From NCBI RefSeq assembly GCF_000763905.1, contig NZ_JRKN01000013.1, positions 1 through 64,000 of the forward strand: 64,000 bases of DNA, given 5' to 3'. The DNA is from Paracoccus halophilus. Its GTDB lineage: Bacteria > Pseudomonadota > Alphaproteobacteria > Rhodobacterales > Rhodobacteraceae. Made by a program: the position numbers and the translations under genes. The notes beneath the pieces were generated by a model. That model made no database searches. It was not told the origin of the DNA and worked only from the letters and a program-made list of their open reading frames with translations. Numbering within the stretch: position 1 is the stretch's first letter; each line of letters starts with the position of its first letter. Positions 44,858 through 52,997 of the stretch are shown here, one piece after another.

Positions 44858-45249
44858 GCCTGCGCCTGACCTCGATCCGTTCGCATCGCGCGCATGTCGA
44901 CACGCCGCTGGCGATCGTGAACATCGTGCTGCTGCTGATCTTCTACTTTCTGCTGGCCGGTCAGGATCCCAGAGTGAGTTCGGCGCTGAATCTGGCGACC
45001 ACCTCGGCCCTGGCCCCGGACGGCCTGCCCTCGCCCTTGCTCGAGGTATCGGGGCCCGAGGACTGGCGGCTGGACGGCACCGCCATCCGCCCCGAGATGC
45101 TGCCCGGAGCATTGGCCGAAAGCTCCGGCCCGCTGCATCTGCTGCTGGACCGGGATGCGCCCGCCGGGCTGCTGGTCGGGCTGCTGCGGCGGCCGGAACT
45201 GGCCGGGCACGAGATCAGGCTGGTCACCATGCGGGGCGGCGGCGGATGA
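44854..45249 (+). CDS. Second ExbD/TolR-family protein, aspartate replaced by asparagine
   Basis: A 131-residue single-span protein. Its membrane helix (IVNIVLLLIFYFLLAG, about 21-36) aligns with ExbD, but the channel aspartate position appears to hold N23. The periplasmic domain is shorter than in the first ExbD (ends near LVTMRGGGG). It could form a mixed dimer with the preceding ExbD in which only one subunit carries the protonatable residue. Coupled by ATGA overlaps on both sides. Confidence 0.82.
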   Translation: MSLRLTSIRSHRAHVDTPLAIVNIVLLLIFYFLLAGQDPRVSSALNLATTSALAPDGLPSPLLEVSGPEDWRLDGTAIRPEMLPGALAESSGPLHLLLDRDAPAGLLVGLLRRPELAGHEIRLVTMRGGGG

Positions 45250-46241
45250 TCGGCCAGCGGGCAAGCGGGCGCGGCTGGCTGATCGCCTCGGCGCTATCGG
45301 TCGCGGTCCATCTGGGCGCGGCCGGCGCGCTCATCTGGTCGCCCTCATGGCGCTGGACCAGCCCCGGGCAGTCGGCCGATCCGGTCGAGATCCAGCTGAC
45401 CGCGCTGACCCTGCCGGGCGAAGGCCAGGGGGGCGGGCTGCTGCGCCCGGTCAGCCAGCCGATCCCCGCGCCCAGGCTGGAATCCACCGCCGGCGCGCCG
45501 ACCACGCAGGCGCCCGATGCCTCGCCGCTGCTGCAAAGCACTGCCCTGCCCATGGCGCCGGCCGAAACCGCCGCCCCCGCGCCGCCCCAGATGCCGGCCG
45601 AGCCGCGGGAAAACCCGGCCGAAACCGATCCCGATCTGGCCGATCTGTTCCAGCGCATCCGCGACAACCTGACCGAGCCCTGCCTGCTGGCCCTGCCCGC
45701 GCTGACCGAGGACGGGCAGATCAGGCTGAGCCTGCTGGCCTCGGATGACGAGGAGTTTCCCCGCCTGCTGCGCAACCTGACGCAGGGGCTGGAGACCGAA
45801 CTGACGGGTCAGGCGGTGCTGATCGATCCGCGGCAATGCCCGGCGCTGACATTCGCCCGGCGCGACCTGCGTTATCCGGTCTTTCCGCTGGCCGTGCAAT
45901 TGCAGTCGCAGGACGTGGCGGCGGGCGATTCGCTGCGCGGAACGATCAGCGGCGCGACCGGGCGCTATGTCACGCTGCTGCTGGTGGATGACAATGGCGT
46001 CACCCATGATCTGCGCCGCTTCCTGATCAATTCGGGCGGGCGGATCAGCTTTGACGTGCCGGTGGCGCGGGACGGCGCGGCGCGGGACACGCATCAGCTG
46101 ATCCTTGCCGTCGCAACGCCCGCCCGCCCGGCGACGATCAGCCGCGCGGCTGGCGAACCGGCCGGGGATTTCTTTGACCAGCTTGCCCGCGAGCTCGGCC
46201 GCGACGCGCTGATCGGGGTGGCGAACGTTTATATCCGCTAG
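45246..46241 (+). CDS. TolA/TonB-like energy transducer with novel C-terminal region
   Basis: A 331-residue protein anchored by one N-terminal helix (about 11-32) carrying S18-x3-H22, the serine-histidine pair through which TolA and TonB contact their energisers. A Pro/Ala-rich periplasmic spacer (about 45-125) follows. Residues 130-200 resemble a small TolA-like domain (RIRDNLTEPCLLALP). Residues 205-331 form a beta-rich module I cannot name (a YVTLLLVDDNGV stretch is reminiscent of DUF4384). The stop interlocks with the convergent tssH stop in a shared CTAG. Confidence 0.75.
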   Translation: MIGQRASGRGWLIASALSVAVHLGAAGALIWSPSWRWTSPGQSADPVEIQLTALTLPGEGQGGGLLRPVSQPIPAPRLESTAGAPTTQAPDASPLLQSTALPMAPAETAAPAPPQMPAEPRENPAETDPDLADLFQRIRDNLTEPCLLALPALTEDGQIRLSLLASDDEEFPRLLRNLTQGLETELTGQAVLIDPRQCPALTFARRDLRYPVFPLAVQLQSQDVAAGDSLRGTISGATGRYVTLLLVDDNGVTHDLRRFLINSGGRISFDVPVARDGAARDTHQLILAVATPARPATISRAAGEPAGDFFDQLARELGRDALIGVANVYIR

Positions 46242-48871
46242 GCGAAATCATAGGTGAAACCGCCCTCGGCCACCCTGATCGTGACATCCGACATCGCCTC
46301 GCCCGAAACCATGCGCGACAGCACCTGACGCGACAGGTCGGGCAGGATCGAATTGGTGATGATATTGTCGATCATCCGCCCGCCGCTGTCCGGGTCGCGG
46401 CATTGCGCGACGATATGATCGATCACCGCATCGTCCCAGACCAGCCGCGTGCCATGCGAATCGCGCATCCGCCGCGCGACCGAGCCCAGTTTCAGCCGGC
46501 TGATCCCGCCCAGCACCCCGGCCGAGAGCGGCACATAGGGGACGCTGACGATCCGCCCCAGCAGCGCCGGCGGGAAAGTGCCCAGCAGTTCCTCTTTCAG
46601 CGCGGCCTCCATGGTTTCGGGGTCGGTGATCGTGCCTTCGGGCGCCAGCGCCATGATCGTGCCGGTCCCGACATTCGAGGTCATCAGGATCAGCGTATTG
46701 CGGAAATTGATCGGGCGGCCGTTGCCATCCTCCATCCGGCCCTTGTCAAAGACCTGAAAGAACAGCTCATGCACGTCGGGATGGGCCTTTTCCATCTCGT
46801 CCAGCAGGACGACGGAATAGGGCTTGCGGCGCACCGCCTCGGTCAACCGGCCGCCCTCGCCATAGCCGACATAGCCGGGGGGCGCGCCTTTCAGCAGGCT
46901 GACGGAATGCGCCTCCTGGAATTCGGACATGTTGATGGTGATGACGTTCTGTTCGCCGCCGTAAAGCACCTCGGCCAGAGCCAGCGCGGTTTCGGTCTTG
47001 CCGACGCCCGAAGGGCCGCAGAGCATGAACACCCCGATGGGCTTTTCCGGGTTGCCCAGACCGGCGCGGGCGGTTTCGACCCGCCGCGCGATCATCTGCA
47101 AGCCCTGGTCCTGACCGATCACACGTTCGCGCAGATGCTCGGCCAGCCCCAGCACGGCCTGCAGTTCATCGGCCACCATGCGCCCCGCCGGAATGCCGGT
47201 CCAGTCGCTGATGACGCTGGCCACGGCCTGTTCATCGACATGCGGCCAGATCATCCGTTCATCGGCATGGATCTGGCCAAGCTGGTCCATGGCGCCGGTC
47301 AGCTCGGCGCGGATGGTTGCCTCGTCGAATTCTTCGCCCTCGCGTTCTGCAAGCCTTTTGCGCAGCGACAGGATCTGTTCGACCAGGGCTTTTTCATCGG
47401 CATAGGTCTTGTCCAGATCGGCCAGCTTTTCCTGCGCGTCGGTCAGCCTGGCGCGGGTTTCCTCCAGCCGGGTCTCATCGGCCTCGCCCAGTTCACGCTC
47501 GGCCTCGCGGGCGGCGATTTCGCTTTCATAGGATGCGATCTCGGCCCGCAGATCGGCCAGCCGCGCGGGCACCGCCGACTGGCTGACCGCGACGCGGGCG
47601 CAGGCCGTATCCAGCAGCGACACCGCCTTGTCGGGCAGTTGCCGGGCGGGCAGGTAGCGCGCCGACAGTTTCACCGCCGCCTCAAGCGCGGCATCCGATA
47701 TGCGGACCTTGTGATGCGCCTCCATCGGGGCCAGAAGGCCGCGCATCATGTAGCAGGCCGTCTCGATCGAGGGCTCGTCCACCGCGATCGGCTGGAAGCG
47801 CCGGGTCAGCGCCGGGTCCTTTTCGAAATAATTGCGGTATTCGGCCCAGGTGGTGGCGCCGATGGTGCGCAAGGTGCCCCGCGCCAGCGCAGGTTTCAGC
47901 AGGTTCGCGGCGTCGCCGGTGCCGGCCGCGCCGCCGGCGCCGACCAGGGTATGGGCCTCGTCGATGAACAGGATGATCGGCACGGGCGAGGACTGCACCT
48001 CGTCGATGACCGAGCGCAGGCGCTGCTCGAATTCGCCCTTCATGCTGGCGCCGGCCTGCATGGCGCCGATATCAAGCATATGCAGCCGCATGCCCTGCAA
48101 GGTTGGCGGCACGTCACCCGCGGCCAGCTTCTGGGCGAAACCCTCGACCACGGCGGTCTTGCCCACGCCGGCCTCGCCGGTCAGGATCGGGTTGTTCTGG
48201 CGCCGGCGCATCAGCACATCGACGATCTGGCGAATCTCGTCGTCGCGGCCCACCACCGGGTCCATCCTGCCCTCGGCCGCCTGCGCCGTCATGTCGACCG
48301 AGAAGCGGCCGAGCGCGGTCGCGGCCCCCTGCCCCTCGGCCCGCGCGCCGCCCGCCGCGCCGATGCCGGTGCCGTCCATCGGGCGCATGTCCTGTTCCTC
48401 GGAATCGGCCCAGAGGGTCCGCGCCTCGGTCCCGATCCGCTCGGCCGAAAGATCGGCAAAGGCGCTGGAATACTGCTCGATCTCGCGGCGCAGGGCGTGA
48501 TCGTTCAACAGCGCGACCAGCAGATGCCCGGTCCTGATCTGCGCCTCGCCAAAGAACAGGGTGGCATAGGTCCAGGCGTGGTTCAGCGCATCGGCCAGCC
48601 GTTCCGAGATGCCGGGCGTTTCGGTCACGTTCTTCTGCAGGCTGTCCATGGCCTGACCCAGATCCCGGAGCACCCGGCCCCGGTCCAGCCCCATGGCGCG
48701 CAGCGTGACCGAGATATCGCCCTCCTGATGGGAAATCGCGTGAAACAGCCAGTGGCTGAGTTCCACATTGCGGTTGCCGTCGCCGCGCGCCTGCCGCATG
48801 GCCTGCAAGAATGCCTCATAGCCCAGCCGGTTCATCTTGCCGGCGAATTTCTCGATGGTGATTGCGGTCAT
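46238..48871 (-). CDS. tssH: T6SS sheath-recycling ATPase TssH (ClpV)
   Basis: An 877-residue AAA+ ATPase that disassembles contracted TssBC sheath. An N-terminal Clp repeat domain is followed by two ATPase modules with Walker A loops GEAGVGKTA and GPSGVGKTE, Walker B ILFIDEAHT and VVLLDEMEKAH, and the coiled-coil middle domain (about 400-520). The N-terminus MTAITIEKFAGKMNRLGYEAF is ClpV-like. The ATG at 48871 overlaps the tssG stop as ATGA; the longer frame to 49063 lies inside tssG. Confidence 0.96.
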   Translation of the reverse strand: MTAITIEKFAGKMNRLGYEAFLQAMRQARGDGNRNVELSHWLFHAISHQEGDISVTLRAMGLDRGRVLRDLGQAMDSLQKNVTETPGISERLADALNHAWTYATLFFGEAQIRTGHLLVALLNDHALRREIEQYSSAFADLSAERIGTEARTLWADSEEQDMRPMDGTGIGAAGGARAEGQGAATALGRFSVDMTAQAAEGRMDPVVGRDDEIRQIVDVLMRRRQNNPILTGEAGVGKTAVVEGFAQKLAAGDVPPTLQGMRLHMLDIGAMQAGASMKGEFEQRLRSVIDEVQSSPVPIILFIDEAHTLVGAGGAAGTGDAANLLKPALARGTLRTIGATTWAEYRNYFEKDPALTRRFQPIAVDEPSIETACYMMRGLLAPMEAHHKVRISDAALEAAVKLSARYLPARQLPDKAVSLLDTACARVAVSQSAVPARLADLRAEIASYESEIAAREAERELGEADETRLEETRARLTDAQEKLADLDKTYADEKALVEQILSLRKRLAEREGEEFDEATIRAELTGAMDQLGQIHADERMIWPHVDEQAVASVISDWTGIPAGRMVADELQAVLGLAEHLRERVIGQDQGLQMIARRVETARAGLGNPEKPIGVFMLCGPSGVGKTETALALAEVLYGGEQNVITINMSEFQEAHSVSLLKGAPPGYVGYGEGGRLTEAVRRKPYSVVLLDEMEKAHPDVHELFFQVFDKGRMEDGNGRPINFRNTLILMTSNVGTGTIMALAPEGTITDPETMEAALKEELLGTFPPALLGRIVSVPYVPLSAGVLGGISRLKLGSVARRMRDSHGTRLVWDDAVIDHIVAQCRDPDSGGRMIDNIITNSILPDLSRQVLSRMVSGEAMSDVTIRVAEGGFTYDFA

Positions 48872-49869
48872 GCCTGTTCTCTTACGGTCTGCGCCCCGCC
48901 GTCGCGGCTCAGCGCGAAACGGGCGACTTCGATATAGTCCGACTGGCGGTCCAGCCCCTCGGGGCGCATGGCGGCCAGCCATCCGATGGCGGCATCGCCG
49001 CCCAGCGTCGCGGGCGGGATGGTAGCGGGCGGCAGGGACAGCGCCAGATCGACCTCGACGCATTTGCCCAGATACCAGAACACCAGATCCGCCAGCCGGC
49101 CGTAACGCGGCCGGCCCGGCAGAAAGCCGCGATATTCGTCCGGATCGGGCAGGTTCACGCGAATGCAGATCTTTTCATTCACCGATTGCAGCCGCGCGCC
49201 CAGATAGATGTCCTGCCCCAGCGTTCCGCCCTGGCCCAGCCCGTGGCGGTCGTCCGGCTCGAATTCCAGCCAGCAGGGCAGATGTTCCTGGATATCGACC
49301 GGAAAGCCGAAATAGCCGGCCAGCATCTGGCGCAGCCGCGCGGCGCTGCGCACCCGGCCGCCAAAGACCGGCACCAGCGGCAGCCGGGCGATATCGGGAA
49401 AATCGTCATGCTGCCGGAACGCCGGCGAGCCGATCCCGGCCACCGCCGCGACATAGGTGCCAAAGCGATCCTCGTCCGGGCGGTCATGCTGGGTGATCGC
49501 ATGGGCATCCGACCAGGCGCGGAAGAACAGCTGATAGAACCGCGCCGACAGCATATCGGCGAAATGGACAAAGGCCTCTTCGCCCTCTTCCTGCCAGCGC
49601 AGGACCTCTTCGGTGGTGTTCAGCGGCAATGCGCCCTGCGGGCCGAAGAACCCGGTGAACTGGGTACGGATGCGGGGCCGTGCGCCGGCGGTATCGACGG
49701 CGTTCATTTCCTGGGCGGGAAAGGCCAGTTGCGGGTCCTGGCCGATATCGACGATATCCTGCGACCGCCGGGTCGAGCGGCCGATGCGCGGCCGGTCGCC
49801 GGCCTCGCGCTCAAGGCGGCGCAGCAGGGCAAGGAAACCCGCCGCGCCCGCTGGTCCTTCGCCGGTCAT
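48868..49869 (-). CDS. tssG: T6SS baseplate protein TssG
   Basis: A 333-residue baseplate wedge protein. The N-terminus (FLALLRRLEREAG) and the FTGFFGPQGALPLNTTEEV segment are the family's hallmark, followed by a FHAD-type F-V-H-FADMLSARFYQLFFRAW stretch. Length is normal. The ATG at 49869 overlaps the tssF stop as ATGA. Confidence 0.95.
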   Translation of the reverse strand: MTGEGPAGAAGFLALLRRLEREAGDRPRIGRSTRRSQDIVDIGQDPQLAFPAQEMNAVDTAGARPRIRTQFTGFFGPQGALPLNTTEEVLRWQEEGEEAFVHFADMLSARFYQLFFRAWSDAHAITQHDRPDEDRFGTYVAAVAGIGSPAFRQHDDFPDIARLPLVPVFGGRVRSAARLRQMLAGYFGFPVDIQEHLPCWLEFEPDDRHGLGQGGTLGQDIYLGARLQSVNEKICIRVNLPDPDEYRGFLPGRPRYGRLADLVFWYLGKCVEVDLALSLPPATIPPATLGGDAAIGWLAAMRPEGLDRQSDYIEVARFALSRDGGAQTVREQA

Positions 49870-51776
49870 ATCAGCGGCCCCAACCCGGTGCGCGGCGGCC
49901 AGCGCCTGATCAGCCCACGCTGACGCGAATGGATGACCGTCTGGGTAAAGCTGTTCACATTGGCATATTCGGCCAGGAAACGGTCCAGCACCGCGCCCAT
50001 CAGGATGATGCCGCTGCCCTCGAACGCGGTTTCGTCGAATGTCAGGGTCAGTTCCAGCCCGCGCGCCGGAAAGAACCCCTCGGGGCGGCGGATCGAGCGG
50101 GTGACCGGGCGCGCGGACAGCCCGACCAGCCCCGCCACCTGCGTCTCGGTGACATTGTCCGAGACATCGGCGAACAGCGTCAGGATCTCGCGCAGGCTGG
50201 CGGCGCCGTCGCGGCCGAAACGGTCGTCCAGCCCGAAATGGTTCAGCGAAAGATAGGAAATCAGCCGCCAGTAGACATCGCCCTGCCCCATGCGATGCGG
50301 GCCGGCGCGCTCGATCTCGGACATGGCCTCGCGCGGCTGGGTCGGGCCGTTCACGCAGGTCAGGGCCATGGCCTGATCGGCCACCATGTTGAAATCGTTC
50401 GACCCGGCCAGAGGCAGCGCTGCCGGCAGGTGCCGGTTCGAGCACAGCGTCCGGATATGCAGCCGCTGCGCGCGCCGCCCGACCACCGATTCGGGCGGCT
50501 CGTAGATCGAGATGAAGGTCTCGGTGCCGCGATAGTCGTGGCGCAGCCCGGCGCGGCGCTCGGCCTCGGTCAGGCGGCGGGGCTTGCGGCGCGCGGTATA
50601 GTAATAGGTCGCGCGCGGGGTCGAGGCGTTCTGCGGCAGCGCATAAAGCGGAAACACCTCGACCCGGTCATGGGCGGTGCCGTAGCTGGCATGGACGCGG
50701 GTGATGCGCTGGATCTCGTAATGCGTGATCGGGCTGGAATCCGGGGTCACCACATATTCGTGGCGGCGGTCGTCCAGCCGCACCTGGTTCGAGCTTTCCT
50801 CGAACAGGTTGATCGCCGGCGCGCAGTTCAGCCGGATATCGCCGGGCTGGGTCTGCCGCGCCAGCTCGTCATTGGCGCGGTCGAATTCCAGGATCAGCTG
50901 AAGCTCCTGCGCCGGAATGCGCGCCAGCATGGCCTCCAGCCTGGTCAGGCGGAAGCCCATGAACTTGCGTGGGAATGCGAAATAGTCGCGCAGGATCGCG
51001 AAACCCTCGAACATGCGGCCGTCGCGGTCGAACAGAAGCTCGTCGCGCGCAAAGCCGACCTGTTCGATCTGGTCCGGGCGCAGCCGGACGAATGCCGGGT
51101 CGCCATTCGGCCGCAGCCAGCGCAGCGAGGCGCGGGTGACATTGCAATGGATCTGTTCGTAAAGCGCGATGGCGCGCGGATGATCGGCCGAGAAGTGGAA
51201 ATTCAGCGCATCCGGCGGGTGGCTGGACATCGGCTCGCCGTCGCTGCGCTGCAGGTCGATCTGCAGGCCGGCCTTGGTCCGGCGTTCGGGATCCTGGCCC
51301 AGCCCGCCCAGCGTCGTGCTGCGGTCGTGATAGGTCAGCCCGGAAATGGCCAGCGGCAACACCGCCAGCGGCGCGGTCAGGCTGAAGCGGCAGGTCACCC
51401 GCTTGTCCGAATCGCGAAACCGCGCATCCAGATATTCGCCACGCGCGAAGTGCTTGCTCTCGCCATCGGCGCCTTGCCGGGTCAGCGGCGGCGCCTGCAC
51501 GATCATGCAGCTGGGCACCGGCGCCAGCGCATCAGGGAAAATCTGCTCCAGCAATTCGCTGGTGAAGCTGCGAAATTCCTCGTCCAGCTTCAGCTGCACG
51601 CGGGCGGCCAGAAAGGCGGTCCCTTCCAGCAGCCCGGCGATGGTCGGGTCGATGTTTTCGCGCAGGACGCCGCCCAGCCGGTCGGCAAGGCCAGGAAACT
51701 CAGCCGCGAATTCGGCCGAGCGTTCGTAAAGCACGTCCAGTTCACGCTCATAGGCATCGCGAAAGGCTTTCTTCAT
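49866..51776 (-). CDS. tssF: T6SS baseplate protein TssF
   Basis: A 636-residue baseplate protein. The start (FRDAYERELDVLYERSAEFA) and the DPTIAGLLEGTAFLAARVQ segment are diagnostic for TssF, as is RPEGFFPARGLELTLTFDE in the C-terminal part. It overlaps tssE upstream and tssG downstream by ATGA, so tssE-tssF-tssG-tssH are coupled. Confidence 0.96.
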   Translation of the reverse strand: MKKAFRDAYERELDVLYERSAEFAAEFPGLADRLGGVLRENIDPTIAGLLEGTAFLAARVQLKLDEEFRSFTSELLEQIFPDALAPVPSCMIVQAPPLTRQGADGESKHFARGEYLDARFRDSDKRVTCRFSLTAPLAVLPLAISGLTYHDRSTTLGGLGQDPERRTKAGLQIDLQRSDGEPMSSHPPDALNFHFSADHPRAIALYEQIHCNVTRASLRWLRPNGDPAFVRLRPDQIEQVGFARDELLFDRDGRMFEGFAILRDYFAFPRKFMGFRLTRLEAMLARIPAQELQLILEFDRANDELARQTQPGDIRLNCAPAINLFEESSNQVRLDDRRHEYVVTPDSSPITHYEIQRITRVHASYGTAHDRVEVFPLYALPQNASTPRATYYYTARRKPRRLTEAERRAGLRHDYRGTETFISIYEPPESVVGRRAQRLHIRTLCSNRHLPAALPLAGSNDFNMVADQAMALTCVNGPTQPREAMSEIERAGPHRMGQGDVYWRLISYLSLNHFGLDDRFGRDGAASLREILTLFADVSDNVTETQVAGLVGLSARPVTRSIRRPEGFFPARGLELTLTFDETAFEGSGIILMGAVLDRFLAEYANVNSFTQTVIHSRQRGLIRRWPPRTGLGPLI

Positions 51777-52354
51777 GCCTCGGCCTGCATTCTTTTCATG
51801 GCGATCTTGCCGGCCGCGGGATCGACCTCGGCATGGAACTGCAACGGGATATCGCTCGGGTCCGAGATCATTTCGGCCAGGATTTCAAAGGTGATGCGCT
51901 GGTCCACGGTCGGCGCCATCTCGTCAAGGCGCACCTCGAGCGTTGCGGCACGCAGGCGCGGCTCATTGCTGATCAGCGCCTCGCGGATGGCATTGGCCAG
52001 ATCGCCGGGCGTGCGGTTCTCGCGCCAGAGCGTGTCCATGTCCTGCAAGCCGTGATTGATGATCGAGCGTCGCACGCGGGGATGGTCGGCCAGATCGACG
52101 CAGACATCCAGACGGATCGTGTTCATCAGGCTGGCAATGTCGCGCACGAGGTTGCGGCGCAGCGATTCCTCGCTGGCGCCCTCGCGCCGCTTCTGGCTGA
52201 GCAGCGTCAGGTCGCGATCGCCCTCGGTATAGCGGCGCCCCTGATCGCGCGCATCCCGCCGGGCCGCGGAATCGCGAAAGATATGCATCAGGGACATTTC
52301 CCGCAGGCCGCCGCGGCCCGGATCCCTGTCAGAAGAGGAACGGCGCGATGTCAT
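51773..52354 (-). CDS. tssE: T6SS baseplate protein TssE (gp25-like)
   Basis: A 193-residue gp25-like baseplate protein that nucleates the sheath. The RRNLVRDIASLMNTIR segment and the INHGLQDM motif (about residues 98-105) fit the family. A GAGG ribosome site lies six bases upstream of the ATG. It follows the hcp terminator-like hairpin, so its level should be lower than that of Hcp. Confidence 0.94.
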   Translation of the reverse strand: MTSRRSSSDRDPGRGGLREMSLMHIFRDSAARRDARDQGRRYTEGDRDLTLLSQKRREGASEESLRRNLVRDIASLMNTIRLDVCVDLADHPRVRRSIINHGLQDMDTLWRENRTPGDLANAIREALISNEPRLRAATLEVRLDEMAPTVDQRITFEILAEMISDPSDIPLQFHAEVDPAAGKIAMKRMQAEA

Positions 52355-52408
52355 GCCCAGCCTCGTTCCGGCCCCGCCGCCCGGGCGGGGCGCGCAAAGC
52401 GCCTAAAG

Positions 52409-52438
52409 AAACAGGGCCAGCATCCGCCGACCCTGTCC
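52409..52438 (-). terminator. Terminator-like hairpin after hcp
   Basis: On the leftward strand ACAGGGTC and GGCCCTGT pair (8 bp with one wobble, 10-base loop), followed directly by TTCTTT. It lies 26 bases after the hcp stop codon. It may stop or attenuate transcription after hcp, allowing Hcp to be made in excess of the baseplate proteins. Confidence 0.55.
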
Positions 52439-52461
52439 CGAACAGCACGAAGGAAACGCTA

Positions 52462-52959
52462 TCAGGCGTTCCATTCCTTGTTCTCGGCGATGTCCCAGCC
52501 GGCCAGGGTCTCGGCGCCGGCGGCACCGGTTTCTTCCTGCAGGGTGTAGGCAACCTCGAACTTGCGGAAGTTCAGGGTCAGGGTTTCCTGGATGCGGTCA
52601 AGGCCGTCCTTGGCGCCACCGGTCGCATAGCTGGTGATCATGATGTTTTCCATCTTGATCCGGAAATACTCCACCGGTGCGGCACCGCCCGACTTGCGCA
52701 CGATCAGCTCACCGGATTCGATGTGCTCGCCGCTGGTGCAGCGCTTGATCAGGTCGTTGGTCGCCAGATCGACATACTTGGTCAGGGTGATGTCCTGGAC
52801 GTTGACCTTGCCGCCGCCGCCGCCCGAACCGATATGGGTGGTACCCGACTGGGTCAGACCCCAGTTCCAGGCCAGAACATCGATCTCATCGCGATGGGTA
52901 TCATCTTGCGATTCACCCTTGATGTTGTTGGACAGCTTCAGAAAGATATCGACAGCCAT
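52462..52959 (-). CDS. hcp: T6SS tube protein Hcp (TssD)
   Basis: A 165-residue tube subunit forming hexameric rings that are secreted on sheath contraction. The start MAVDIFLKLSNNIKGES, the EIDVLAWNWG segment and the IQETLTLNFRKFEVAY stretch are Hcp hallmarks. AAGGAG eight bases ahead of the ATG is the strongest ribosome site in the T6SS run. It lies between tssC and tssE. Confidence 0.97.
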   Translation of the reverse strand: MAVDIFLKLSNNIKGESQDDTHRDEIDVLAWNWGLTQSGTTHIGSGGGGGKVNVQDITLTKYVDLATNDLIKRCTSGEHIESGELIVRKSGGAAPVEYFRIKMENIMITSYATGGAKDGLDRIQETLTLNFRKFEVAYTLQEETGAAGAETLAGWDIAENKEWNA

Positions 52960-52997
52960 TCGATGGGCTCCTTGACTACATTAGACTTTTCAATGGG

